From Bdellovibrio sp047344985 (GTDB lineage Bacteria > Bdellovibrionota > Bdellovibrionia > Bdellovibrionales > Bdellovibrionaceae), in the NCBI RefSeq assembly GCF_047344985.1, contig NZ_CP178861.1, positions 3,348,001 to 3,412,000 of the forward strand: DNA of 64,000 nucleotides. The letters are read 5' to 3'. Below the pieces are notes generated by a model. The model was not told where the DNA came from. It made no database searches and saw only the letters and a list, made by a program, of their open reading frames with translations. Each line of letters starts with the position of its first letter. Position 1 is the stretch's first letter. Both the position numbers and the translations under genes were made by a program. This document shows, piece after piece, positions 35,041 to 44,193 of this stretch.

Positions 35041-35783
35041 GTGAAAAAAGAGAAGGCGTCATCGAAGTTATTGATTTTCACAAATCCTTTGAGAACAAAA
35101 AAGTTCATCAGGGAGTGAGTTTTTATGTGCGAAAAGGGGAATGCCTTGGCTTGATCGGCGGCTCAGGAACTGGCAAGAGCGTTCTTTTGCGCAGTCTTGT
35201 CGGACTTGAAAAACCTGATCGCGGGCAAATTCTTATTAACGGTGTTGATATTTCACCGATGGGTGAAAATGAACTTATCGAAATCCGCAAAAAAGTGGCC
35301 TACGCCTTTCAAGGCGGTGCTTTGTTTGACTCCATGACCGTGTTTGAAAATCTCGCTTATCCCCTTCGCGAACATTTCAAACTGAGTGAAAACGAAATCA
35401 CAACGAAGATTCTCGAACAGCTTCAAGAGTTCGGTCTTGAGGGCTCTGAAAAACTTCTTCCCGGAAGTTTATCTGGCGGTATGCAAAAGCGTGTCGGACT
35501 TGCGCGAGCGATGATGATGCATCCCGAAGTCGTTTTGTATGATGAACCCACGGCGGGTCTTGATCCTTACAACACGAAACGCATCCAAGAATCTATTTTA
35601 AGTTTAAAATCCAAAGGAGTGACTTCTATTCTTGTCACTCACGATATGCCGACTGTGTATGCCGTTTGCGACAAGGTCGCTTTGCTTCTCAACGGTCGCA
35701 TCGGTGAACAATACACAATTGAAAAACTCAAGCAGGAGCCTGCCGGAGCCATGAGTCAGTTTATCAACGGAGAAAGTGCCTAA
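35037..35783 (+). CDS. MlaF-type lipid ABC transporter ATPase
   Basis: The ATPase has 248 residues from the ATG at 35037, which overlaps the permease stop by ATGA; a TTG at 35016 is less likely. Walker A GGSGTGKSV, the MlaF-type Q-loop AYAFQGGALFDSMTVFENL, signature LSGGMQKRVGLARAM, Walker B VVLYDEPTAGLDP and H-loop VTHDM are all present. It powers lipid movement through the MlaE-like permease. The stop shares a base with the MlaD-like start. Confidence 0.92.
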   Translation: MSEKREGVIEVIDFHKSFENKKVHQGVSFYVRKGECLGLIGGSGTGKSVLLRSLVGLEKPDRGQILINGVDISPMGENELIEIRKKVAYAFQGGALFDSMTVFENLAYPLREHFKLSENEITTKILEQLQEFGLEGSEKLLPGSLSGGMQKRVGLARAMMMHPEVVLYDEPTAGLDPYNTKRIQESILSLKSKGVTSILVTHDMPTVYAVCDKVALLLNGRIGEQYTIEKLKQEPAGAMSQFINGESA

Positions 35784-36595
35784 TGGAATCACACACAAGC
35801 ACACAACTCAAAGTCGGAATCTTTCTTGCCATTGGGATTGTTGTGATCTTAAGTTCGATCTTTTTCTTAGGAGCCGACAAAGCTCTTTTCACATCTTATG
35901 TGCGAGTGCATGCTCACTTTGAACAAGTGCAAGGTCTTTCTGCAGGCAGCGTTGTTTCCCTATCCGGTGTGACGGTGGGTAACGTTGAAGAAATCACTTT
36001 CTTGCCAGAGATCAACTCACTCGACGTAAAAATGCGTATCAATGAAAATTACATCGGCCGTATTCGTCAGGGCTCTCAGGTGGAGATTCGCACGCAAGGT
36101 GCTTTGGGCGATAAATTCGTCTTTATTATTCCCGGGGACCCTCGCGGTGCTGTTGTCAAAGAAGGTGATATACTTGACGTAGCGAAAGCCACAGATCTTT
36201 TTGGAATTATTTCTGAGCGCGGAAATGAAGCCAATAAAATTTTTGATATCATCACGGAGCTTCAAAAGATCACTCACACAATCAACTCTGAAAATCGCTT
36301 GGGTCGCATTATGGGAAATCTTGAAACAGCGACAACACATTTAACCCAGACAAGTAAGGACGCGCAAAAATTCATGTCCGAAGCTTCAAGTCACGGTGGC
36401 GGAGAGAAGTTTGCAAAATCCATCGACAAACTCGATGCGATTCTTACGAAAATCGACAAGGGCCAGGGCACTCTGGGGGCTCTTATCAATGATCCTTCCT
36501 TGCACAACCAGTTAAAGTCCGTGCTAGGCGGAGCGACTCGTAAAAACAATATCAAAAATCTTCTGCGCACGTCGATTGAAAAAGAGGAACAGTAG
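35783..36595 (+). CDS. MlaD-type MCE-domain lipid-binding protein
   Basis: The 270-residue protein has one N-terminal membrane helix (GIFLAIGIVVILSSIFFLGA, ~12-31) and one MCE domain (~38-118, with GLSAGSVVSLSGVTVGNVEEI and IRTQGALGDKFV), then a helical C-terminus with KIDKGQGTLGALINDPSLH. It should form a hexameric periplasmic lipid tunnel on the permease. The C-terminal extension is longer than in E. coli MlaD (183 residues), as in many MCE proteins outside enterics. MlaB and MlaC homologues are not in this cluster. Confidence 0.9.
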   Translation: MESHTSTQLKVGIFLAIGIVVILSSIFFLGADKALFTSYVRVHAHFEQVQGLSAGSVVSLSGVTVGNVEEITFLPEINSLDVKMRINENYIGRIRQGSQVEIRTQGALGDKFVFIIPGDPRGAVVKEGDILDVAKATDLFGIISERGNEANKIFDIITELQKITHTINSENRLGRIMGNLETATTHLTQTSKDAQKFMSEASSHGGGEKFAKSIDKLDAILTKIDKGQGTLGALINDPSLHNQLKSVLGGATRKNNIKNLLRTSIEKEEQ

Positions 36596-36599
36596 CATC

Positions 36600-36622
36600 T
36601 GCTGTCTCGCGATGAGACAGCA
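36600..36622 (+). terminator. Hairpin after the Mla-like operon, possible terminator
   Basis: A 9-bp stem TGCTGTCTC / GAGACAGCA with a five-base loop lies just after the mlaD stop. The following sequence TTAAATATTCC is only weakly T-rich, so termination may be partial. Confidence 0.55.
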
Positions 36623-36686
36623 TTAAATATTCCTCAGATTATTTTAAAATCCTTCGGACGACTTAACAAGATGCCGATAAGAATTC

Positions 36687-38897
36687 ATGACCTGGAACGT
36701 CGTCGGCTTCTTTCTTTTATTCAGTGTCCCTTCATGGGCGATTAACACTTTGACTGAAGGTTACCATTTGGGTGCGAGCTCAAAGGTCTCCGTGCAAGGT
36801 CATGGCACATGTCGGACGTTTTCAAACTCGAGTGGCGCAAAGAATTTTTTCCTTCCAACAAAAACATCGACGGCCTACTCCACGTTCATATCGAACAAAC
36901 CCTCTCCGGTGACATACGATACTTGCCAATCCTGTTATGAAATCAAAACCAACAGCGGCGATTACCTCGGTAATAACGTGTATGATATTGACCCCGACGG
37001 CGCTGGCGGAGCAGCTCCTATTAAAACATATTGTGATATGACTACACAAGGTGGCGGATGGACGCTGGTGTGGTCGAACACGCGCAATGGAACTAATAAG
37101 CCTGCCTCGGGTTTGACTTACGACCAAACTGTCACTTCGGTGCCTCGTTGTTCAACAGCCAATAGCAGCACGAGCGACTATAGCGGTAACTGCTCAATGA
37201 TCAGCTCTAACAAAGAGGCTTTCAATTACTTTCTGGGATTGGACAATTGGAATAAAATTGGTCGAAACAAACGCTATATGGAACTCATGTATCAATGGAG
37301 CAGTGACAACGGCGCTGGCACTCAGCAAGAAGCGCGCATGAGTGTGCAGAATTTGGATCCTCTTTGGTCCTACACATTAAATCTCAAAAACTTAAATCAA
37401 ACGGTAGGGTCTCAAGCGCCAGGTCTTATGGTTCTCCATAACGGTTACGCGCTCACGACAATGGATCGCGACAATGACACTCATGCCAGCTACAACTGCG
37501 CCGGCTATTTTAATAATTCTCCTTTCTGGTTTGCAGCTTGTTGGAGCGGCTTTCTCTACGGCGGTGCCGAAACAAGTGTCGGCGGATATTATAACGGCGC
37601 TTACTGGAGTGGAAGTTTAAAACAATGGGGTGATGCTACAGGAAACGGCGCCGGTAACGGATGGATGTATGTGCGCGAGTACCCGTACTATGCAAGTTGT
37701 CTTGAATTAAAAAATCTCGGTGGTATTAGTACCTCAGGATACTACCAAATTGACTCTGACGGACCCGGCGGAAATGCCCCTTACCAAGTTTACTGTGATA
37801 TGACCAACGACGGCGGGGGCTGGACAAGAATCTTTCGCCACAACGTCTCCGCAGGATATTTTTCCACTGTGACAGAAGCGCAGTCTTTCAACGAGGGCAC
37901 TCCCTCTTCAACAAAATATTCGATTTTGAATAAAATCAAAGATTTCAAAACTTATGATCGCTATGTCTTTCGTATCGATTGGCCAAGCGTTCCCGCTCAA
38001 AAAAATATTTGGGTGCAGGCAACGGATCCCAACGATGACGTGAACGTCACTAATTATTTAGGAATAAATATTTCTTCCACCACCAATGCGTGGGGCGGTC
38101 TTGAGTTAGGTAACGGCACACACGGCCCTGTGAACGGCAACAAGAGCTATCTTGACGGCTCCGTTAATATTGGAAACTACTATTATGCGATCGGCTTAAC
38201 GGCTCCTTGGGGAACTCCTGGAGGATATCCTGCGGCAGACGCTGTTGCGGGTTCGGGAGTGAGTGTCCCTGAAGTGGAACTTTGGATTAAAGAAGCTTCG
38301 ATGCCTTCGACAATTCCGAAAAGCTGTAAACAGTATCGTGATCTTGGCTACAATTATGGCAGCGGCACTTATGTGATTGATCCTGACGGTGCCGGAACTG
38401 GAAATCCTCCTTTCCGTGTTTTCTGCGAAATGGTTGTTGATGGAGGAGGTTGGACGCTCGTGGCCTGGAACTACGGAAACACAAGTGCCACAGGAATGGC
38501 AGCCACCTTCCTCACAACGCCTGTGAACCCTTCCAATATTCATCGCCATGCCGAGTTTTCAGGAGGAGGACTTGCTTCGATTAACGTGGAATCTTTTTCT
38601 TCTTTAGTGAATTCCACAGACGCGATGCTGATTGCGCCCGCCTACACAGGATCGCCGTTCATCGACAACGGCTTGGGACAATGGAACTACAATTCCACTC
38701 GATGTGCGGGAACCCTTCGCCACACAAGTCGCACAGCCGGATGTGCGGGACAAACTGCAAATGACAACTATAATTCTTCCGATCAATTCAATATCTCTGT
38801 TAACTCCGGGAACGAGGGTATTGTTCCCGGTTACATCGCAACAGAGCTTTGCTATAGCGGCAAAGGCTGGTGTAACTTTGGTTTCTATTTAAGGTAA
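36687..38897 (+). CDS. Secreted protein with three fibrinogen-like modules
   Basis: The protein has 736 residues. A signal peptide (residues 1-18, ending SWA) starts it. Three related modules begin at about residues 82, 335 and 544, each with a Cys, a Gly-rich YxIDxDGxGG segment, an acidic Cys segment (YCDM, YCDM, FCEM) and a DGGGWT-type turn, the hallmark of the N-terminal part of fibrinogen C-terminal and ficolin/intelectin-like domains. Such domains bind sugars or surfaces. No transmembrane segment or enzymatic site is seen. In a predator it could contact prey surface or matrix, which is inference. It stands alone after the Mla hairpin. Confidence 0.75.
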   Translation: MTWNVVGFFLLFSVPSWAINTLTEGYHLGASSKVSVQGHGTCRTFSNSSGAKNFFLPTKTSTAYSTFISNKPSPVTYDTCQSCYEIKTNSGDYLGNNVYDIDPDGAGGAAPIKTYCDMTTQGGGWTLVWSNTRNGTNKPASGLTYDQTVTSVPRCSTANSSTSDYSGNCSMISSNKEAFNYFLGLDNWNKIGRNKRYMELMYQWSSDNGAGTQQEARMSVQNLDPLWSYTLNLKNLNQTVGSQAPGLMVLHNGYALTTMDRDNDTHASYNCAGYFNNSPFWFAACWSGFLYGGAETSVGGYYNGAYWSGSLKQWGDATGNGAGNGWMYVREYPYYASCLELKNLGGISTSGYYQIDSDGPGGNAPYQVYCDMTNDGGGWTRIFRHNVSAGYFSTVTEAQSFNEGTPSSTKYSILNKIKDFKTYDRYVFRIDWPSVPAQKNIWVQATDPNDDVNVTNYLGINISSTTNAWGGLELGNGTHGPVNGNKSYLDGSVNIGNYYYAIGLTAPWGTPGGYPAADAVAGSGVSVPEVELWIKEASMPSTIPKSCKQYRDLGYNYGSGTYVIDPDGAGTGNPPFRVFCEMVVDGGGWTLVAWNYGNTSATGMAATFLTTPVNPSNIHRHAEFSGGGLASINVESFSSLVNSTDAMLIAPAYTGSPFIDNGLGQWNYNSTRCAGTLRHTSRTAGCAGQTANDNYNSSDQFNISVNSGNEGIVPGYIATELCYSGKGWCNFGFYLR

Positions 38898-39023
38898 AAA
38901 AGCTGGCCCAAAATCCTTTTTCTGAGTCCCGCAGATTTTGTTTTCGTAAGATTCTTGCACATGGTCTTGAAGAGAAGGAAACGTGAGTAGTGAAAGCCCT
39001 CACGCGTCACTATTGTTGGATTC

Positions 39024-39338
39024 ATGGAAAAGATCATTCAAACAACAGTCGTCGTCATCACTTTGTTATTAACCCTTCAAGCCACTTGCTTCGCGGCGGA
39101 TTTTCAATACGTGGTGCCGTTTAAGGAAGTCGGTTTAGATCAACTGAGCACAGAGGTCGTCTATCACGATCGACTGCAAACCAAGACGGACAGCAAAGAA
39201 ATTCAAGTTGTTTGGAAAGACAAACTTCATAAGCTCTTTAAGCCCTGCCACCTTTCCAGCCGCTTGGCCTACGAAAACACCGAAGAGGCTTGGCAAAAAC
39301 AAATGAAACTTTCAACGGAAGTGGTTTGGGCTTTTTAA
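39024..39338 (+). CDS. Small secreted protein, possibly truncated
   Basis: The protein has 104 residues. A signal peptide (MEKIIQTTVVVITLLLTLQATCFA) is followed by a short mature domain rich in Lys and Glu. No family is recognised. It ends at a TTTTT run (39332-39336); a one-base shift there would continue through about 31 more sensible codons up to the next gene. It is probably real because of the clean signal peptide, but its 3' end deserves checking. Confidence 0.5.
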   Translation: MEKIIQTTVVVITLLLTLQATCFAADFQYVVPFKEVGLDQLSTEVVYHDRLQTKTDSKEIQVVWKDKLHKLFKPCHLSSRLAYENTEEAWQKQMKLSTEVVWAF

Positions 39339-39430
39339 GCCGCCAAGAATGGGCACTATCAAACTTTTTGACAGTTCACTTCCAAGATAAAAGCTCTTGG
39401 CCTAGTTGCGATTTTGCAGGCAAGCATCGC

Positions 39431-40264
39431 ATGAGAAATTTGCTTGTTCTTGCTCTCTTATTGTTAAGTGCCTGTGAAGGATCCAATTCCCGCAATATGG
39501 TTCTTTCCGCAGATAAATCGGACTCTATCGTTGGAGGCCGTGAAGTTCCCTATGCCGATCCTATCACGCAAAAAGTTCTCAATTTTAAAGTTCTCTATGA
39601 CAGACAAGAAGTCACAACGGAAAACACCATTGAAATCACTTGGAAAGCGTTTCAGTGCACGGCAGCCGCGATTGCTCCGCGAATTGTTCTGACAGCGGCT
39701 CATTGCCTTTCTGAAGTCGCAGATATCAATCGCATCGAACTTCCAACCGCAGACGGAAAAACGGAGTATTTTAAAGTTATAAAAGTTGTTCCCCATCCTG
39801 ACTACGCGAAAGACAAAACTTCTGATCTTGCACTTTTGCATTTGGAATTGGCTCTTCCAGAACAAGTTGAAATTTTAGCCCTGCCAAGCAAAGAAAATCC
39901 GTTGAATCTCACGACAATCAAAGCCGCTGGATTCGGTCGCACTTCGGGAAGAAAAGACGTTGCAGCCGATGGCGGAACTCTGCGCACTGTGGATTTGAAT
40001 GTTGTAAATTTTAAAGCCAGTGAGCAAACCTTTTACGTCGATCAAACAGCCGGTAAAGGTGTTTGCCAAGGAGACTCCGGCGGACCGGCTATGTTGGATA
40101 TCGGCGTCAGCACTTACCTTGTGGGCGTGGTTTCAAAGACCCGTTTTATTCCCGACGCCAACGGAAACGCTCCTGACATCTGTAATTACCGTGGCGAGTA
40201 CGTGAACGTTCAACATTATTTGGATTGGATCGTGCCCGAAATGGAGAAACTTTCTCTAGAGTAA
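39431..40264 (+). CDS. Trypsin-like serine protease, predicted lipoprotein
   Basis: The protein has 277 residues from the ATG at 39431; a longer frame from 39290 would place a signal peptide internally. Lipobox LLSAC (Cys at residue 14). The S1 protease fold is complete: IVGGREV start of the mature enzyme (~residue 36), VLTAAHCL with catalytic His, SDLALLHL with Asp, and GVCQGDSGGPA with Ser. A propeptide of roughly 20 residues precedes IVGG, so activation by cleavage is likely. The residue at the specificity site cannot be judged. A role in prey or extracellular protein digestion is inferred. Confidence 0.88.
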   Translation: MRNLLVLALLLLSACEGSNSRNMVLSADKSDSIVGGREVPYADPITQKVLNFKVLYDRQEVTTENTIEITWKAFQCTAAAIAPRIVLTAAHCLSEVADINRIELPTADGKTEYFKVIKVVPHPDYAKDKTSDLALLHLELALPEQVEILALPSKENPLNLTTIKAAGFGRTSGRKDVAADGGTLRTVDLNVVNFKASEQTFYVDQTAGKGVCQGDSGGPAMLDIGVSTYLVGVVSKTRFIPDANGNAPDICNYRGEYVNVQHYLDWIVPEMEKLSLE

Positions 40265-40301
40265 ACATTCAATCTTATCGGCAACTTGGGTGCAAAATAG
40301 C

Positions 40302-40317
40302 TGGCACAAATTTAGCT
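40302..40317 (+). promoter_or_regulatory. Candidate sigma-54 promoter before the outer-membrane protein gene
   Basis: TGGCACAAATTTAGCT matches TGGCAC-N5-TTGCA with TAGC at the -12 element; GG and GC are in exact register. It lies in the 120-base gap after the protease gene, about 70 bases before the GTG start, giving a leader of ~57 bases. One site alone could arise by chance. Confidence 0.5.
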
Positions 40318-40384
40318 CACATTTTCCAGACTGCTTTCAATTTCGTTTTTGGAGACGTTAGAAACAGATTTGAAGAGGTTTTAG

Positions 40385-41602
40385 GTGAAACGGTCCGCTG
40401 TTCTTGTAACAATTTTGGGATTGTTGGGTTCATTTTGCGCCCACGCCTTGACGTCGACAAACGTTCTTCCTGAGGGAATCAACAGTCCTTCTTTCCGTTT
40501 CGGTATGATTGACGGGATTGATCAGAAGTACACTGAAAACGGAACTCTGATGAATCTCGGAGATTATAAGTCTGTCATCTTCGACGCTTCCCACTTAGCA
40601 AAATTCAATCAAGACGCCAAAAAACTCATTGAAGCTTTGAACCGTTTTGGCTCGCACAGCTTGGGCGATAACTTCAACTTGGGAGTTTTGCGTGTAGAGA
40701 CCATGCCGAAAGTAAAATACTTCGCTCCGGTCTTTGCCCGGGGTGTGACTGCAAAGTGGACTCTGGGAGTGGGACTTCCCATCGTCAGTTATGAAAATAA
40801 AATTTCTTTGTCTCAGCAATTTTCAAATATCGAATATTATCGCGCACAGTTTTCAGGTCTCAGTCCGGAGCTTGATGAAGCGTTAAATACAAATCTAGGA
40901 CAAGCCACCAATCAGACTTTGCAACAAAAAGGTTACAAAGCTCTCACCAACCGCAGCGAATCTTTTTTGGGCGACGTGCAAGTCGCAAGCGTATACAAAT
41001 TCTATGAAGACAAATCCCAAGCAATTATTTACCAAGCGCAGCTGAGTATTCCGACAGGACCTCAATATGATCCAGACGACCTCGCGGCGTTAAATATTTT
41101 TGGTCGAACAAATGTGAACAACACCATTGCGTATTCGAAACAGTTGACCTCGCGAATTTCAGTTGTCCCTTACCTCTCTTATATTCTAAATATCCCCGAT
41201 CAGATCACCGCCCGTGTTCCGACGAATGAAGATGACACACTTCCTGACGCCAACTCCAAGGAAGGCGTGAAAAGACAACTCGGCAACACAGCGACTTTGG
41301 GTGGAAATCTGTTTTATGAACTCAATGACAGTTGGACTTTCGGTGGCGGCTACGAATACGCCACAAAGGATGAAGATCATTTTAGCGGTTCAAAAAATTC
41401 TCGCTATGATCTTTTGGCACTTAATACGGATATGAAAGCGCAACGAGTGAAGGCGGAAGTGTCTTATAGTTCCGTGAAGTCTTATTTTAAGAAGACCGCT
41501 TTGATTCCGATGATCGTTTCAATTGAAGTGTCTGATGTGATCGCCGGAATGAACGTGGAAAGACAGCTGGTTCAAGAACTTAATTTAATGATGTTCTTCT
41601 AG
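40385..41602 (+). CDS. Predicted outer-membrane beta-barrel protein
   Basis: The protein has 405 residues. A signal peptide (ending CAHA) and no further hydrophobic helices. Many alternating-hydrophobicity strands follow, such as TWTLGVGLPIVSY-like and WTFGGGYEYATK segments, and the chain ends in Phe (MMFF), the usual C-terminal signal for BAM-mediated insertion. I do not recognise a specific porin or transporter family. The start is GTG at 40385 with AGAGG upstream. It is followed 12 bases later by a large lipoprotein gene, suggesting an operon and perhaps a complex. Confidence 0.65.
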   Translation: MKRSAVLVTILGLLGSFCAHALTSTNVLPEGINSPSFRFGMIDGIDQKYTENGTLMNLGDYKSVIFDASHLAKFNQDAKKLIEALNRFGSHSLGDNFNLGVLRVETMPKVKYFAPVFARGVTAKWTLGVGLPIVSYENKISLSQQFSNIEYYRAQFSGLSPELDEALNTNLGQATNQTLQQKGYKALTNRSESFLGDVQVASVYKFYEDKSQAIIYQAQLSIPTGPQYDPDDLAALNIFGRTNVNNTIAYSKQLTSRISVVPYLSYILNIPDQITARVPTNEDDTLPDANSKEGVKRQLGNTATLGGNLFYELNDSWTFGGGYEYATKDEDHFSGSKNSRYDLLALNTDMKAQRVKAEVSYSSVKSYFKKTALIPMIVSIEVSDVIAGMNVERQLVQELNLMMFF

Positions 41603-41614
41603 AGGGGTTGAAGA

Positions 41615-44182
41615 GTGAAAAGGTACATCAAAATTTTAATATCAACGACAGTTCTGATAAGTGCCTGCGCACCCAAGGTCGAAGAACGTCGTTTTGATGC
41701 GCCTACCACATCGTTTGGCCCACGCTCGGCAGATGCCGATGTTTCGTCGGGTTTAAAAACCTTTGATGCCTCCCCTGCTCAGCTTTCTTGGCAGGCTTCG
41801 GTTCCGACGGCGGTTTATTTTCAACAAGCCGAAAATCTCGTGGCCCTTGGAAAACTTACGCACAATGAGGCATTAACAAACAAAGGTCTTCAGTGGATTA
41901 AAAATTTCTATCAACAACCGCAAACTACCAACTATGTGGATTTAGCACAAAGTCCTTTTGCTGCTCTGGCGGCAGCACAAACGCAGGAAGAAGTGCAAAA
42001 AACTTTAAATGAAGTTTCAACGGAATTGGAAAGATCCCGTAAAGTTTTAAGAGAAAATATTTTGGCTTTGGGAAAAAGCTATTTATGGCCACAAAAACCC
42101 GAAAGTCTTGCAAGTGTTCTTCATCATGCGGAAACCTTCACAAGTATTGTGCTAGATAATTTAAATAACATGGATTTGCCACAGATGATTTCTGAAGGCG
42201 TCCATGACGAGTTGATCGCGCAAACACAGCCTCTTTTCAAAGAGGTGCGCGCTCTTTTAGCTGAACTTGATAAAACAAAAACGCTGACTCAGTCCTTAAA
42301 CCTCGTGGAAAACGGGATTAGCAAATTTGAAGTCGAGTTAACGCCTGAATTAAGCCAAAGTCTTAAACAAGGGCGTCAGATCGCACAGGGACTTGATGCT
42401 ATTAGCGACGAACCTCAGACAGGTCTTACTGTTCTTGTGGATATCTGGAGAATTCTCACTCCCGAAGAACAGGCTCTCTATTTTAAACCTGTGAATGATG
42501 ACCTCTATGATTTTCTGACGAAGCAAGATGCTAAAGAGTTAGACTGCCTTCGTCGCGATGGTTGCTCCGGCGGAATTTTTAAGGGTATTGCAAAGAAACT
42601 CTTCATTCTTCCAAAAATTAAAAAGTACGGCTTAGACCAACTGCGAGCCCAGATGAATGAAAAGACGCGCGGTTACGTGATTGAACAAATCCAAGCCTTT
42701 GCTCAGACTTTCGCAACCGAAATTCCCCAAACCTTTGCTGATAAGATTGATGCGGGACTTGTGAGCAAAGCGGGCGAGCTTCTTTCCGTGCAAAAAAACT
42801 ACGCGGATTATATCAAAACGCTTTTGGCTAAATGGGGGCAAAAAGTTTTGCCAACCTTTAAAGGTCAGGTTTCTGGTTTTGAAGTATCCACCGTCAAAGT
42901 TGATATCTCTGCCAAAAATAAAATGTCTTTGCAAGGTGTCGGTACACTCACAGATCTTAAAGCCAATACCGCTGGAACATCAATGATGGCCAACACTCTC
43001 TTGCTTGAACATAGCTCCCCTGCAGAGGCCTTGAGTCTGCAGTCAGCTCTTTCACAAGTGAATAAATTAATTAGCATCGGTGGCTATCGTGACGATCAAA
43101 ACAAATTAATTCCAGCCTTGCTGTCACCTGTGGAGCATGAAAAGAAGCCTTTGGACTTAATGAATCTGACAGCGTCTTTGATCTCTTATCGCATCCCGGA
43201 CAAAATCCGTATGCAAGACGCCTTTCACGCAGATGAAAAAATGGTTTATGACAAAAACTTTTCTGCCGCGTCTTATGCGGAACAAATCAAAGGTCTTAGC
43301 CACATGCTTCGTCTGACGGCCGACTGGAAGGAATCTAGCTTTGATCATATCTTAGGAAAAATCAAAGCTCAGGAACTGACGGAGGAAATTCAGTCAGAAG
43401 CTTTAAACCGTTCTTTATTTCCAAAAGATATGCTCTTTGCCTTAAATATTGGTGACGTGGCGGTTCTGCTTCAGGATATCACGAAGAAAGCGACGCCCGT
43501 GTTCTTACTGACTTTGAACAACGATGTTCTATGGGCCGATCAATACTCAACAAGCGCAGAAACTGCAATCATGGCCGGAATCGTGGATATTAAAGACGGT
43601 CGCAAGTCGAATGTTGTTCAATCTCAAGATGTCGCAAGATTTTTATTATCCATTGGCGACTTCCTTAGTGCGACTGAAGGAGTTGAAAATACCAAGTCTT
43701 CCATCTTGCTAGAAAAGGACGCTCAAGGACTGGCTCCTCTTGACGCTCTTCTTGAGGGCCGTCGTGATTTGAAACTTCTTGTTGTCGCATTGGCAAATTT
43801 TATTTCCAATCAACTGATGACGAAAAAATCTTTGTTGCAAGCGCATTACTATTTGAATGAAAAGGAGCGCTCGAACAATCCAGAGTTTTTGGTGGAAGAA
43901 CAGATTTACGGAATCCGCGCGCTCCTAAAAGCCTGGGAGATCACAAAACTAGACGCTTATCTTTGGTCCGCCCAGGAAATTTACTTCGCGATGAATAAAG
44001 AGCTTTATAACTCGAAAGAGCGCTTTTACATCAATGGCGACGGTTCAAAGCTCGACTTCCCTCAAAAAGTGAACGCGCTTTTAGCTTTGATGGAGTTGAA
44101 ACCCCACCTTCCGAAGGCGAGCCAAGTTCAACTTGAGAAGATTTCAACTCCTTGGTTGAAAGCCCTCGAGGAACTCCAATAG
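41615..44182 (+). CDS. Large predicted lipoprotein, unknown function
   Basis: An 855-residue protein with signal peptide and lipobox LISAC (Cys at residue 18). It is mostly alpha-helical. The C-terminal ~200 residues (ALLKAWEITKLDAYLWSAQEIYFAMNKELY) resemble the alpha/alpha-toroid style of six-hairpin proteins, but no catalytic motif is visible and I do not assign a family. It starts with GTG at 41615 after AGAGGGG, 12 bases from the outer-membrane protein gene. Coupling with that gene suggests joint function at the outer membrane. Confidence 0.65.
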   Translation: MKRYIKILISTTVLISACAPKVEERRFDAPTTSFGPRSADADVSSGLKTFDASPAQLSWQASVPTAVYFQQAENLVALGKLTHNEALTNKGLQWIKNFYQQPQTTNYVDLAQSPFAALAAAQTQEEVQKTLNEVSTELERSRKVLRENILALGKSYLWPQKPESLASVLHHAETFTSIVLDNLNNMDLPQMISEGVHDELIAQTQPLFKEVRALLAELDKTKTLTQSLNLVENGISKFEVELTPELSQSLKQGRQIAQGLDAISDEPQTGLTVLVDIWRILTPEEQALYFKPVNDDLYDFLTKQDAKELDCLRRDGCSGGIFKGIAKKLFILPKIKKYGLDQLRAQMNEKTRGYVIEQIQAFAQTFATEIPQTFADKIDAGLVSKAGELLSVQKNYADYIKTLLAKWGQKVLPTFKGQVSGFEVSTVKVDISAKNKMSLQGVGTLTDLKANTAGTSMMANTLLLEHSSPAEALSLQSALSQVNKLISIGGYRDDQNKLIPALLSPVEHEKKPLDLMNLTASLISYRIPDKIRMQDAFHADEKMVYDKNFSAASYAEQIKGLSHMLRLTADWKESSFDHILGKIKAQELTEEIQSEALNRSLFPKDMLFALNIGDVAVLLQDITKKATPVFLLTLNNDVLWADQYSTSAETAIMAGIVDIKDGRKSNVVQSQDVARFLLSIGDFLSATEGVENTKSSILLEKDAQGLAPLDALLEGRRDLKLLVVALANFISNQLMTKKSLLQAHYYLNEKERSNNPEFLVEEQIYGIRALLKAWEITKLDAYLWSAQEIYFAMNKELYNSKERFYINGDGSKLDFPQKVNALLALMELKPHLPKASQVQLEKISTPWLKALEELQ

Positions 44183-44193
44183 AAGAAGACTTC

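Noticed and set aside
39290..39430. N-terminal extension of the trypsin-like protease
   Set aside because: It would place the signal peptide and lipobox 48 residues inside the protein; the ATG at 39431 starts the signal peptide.
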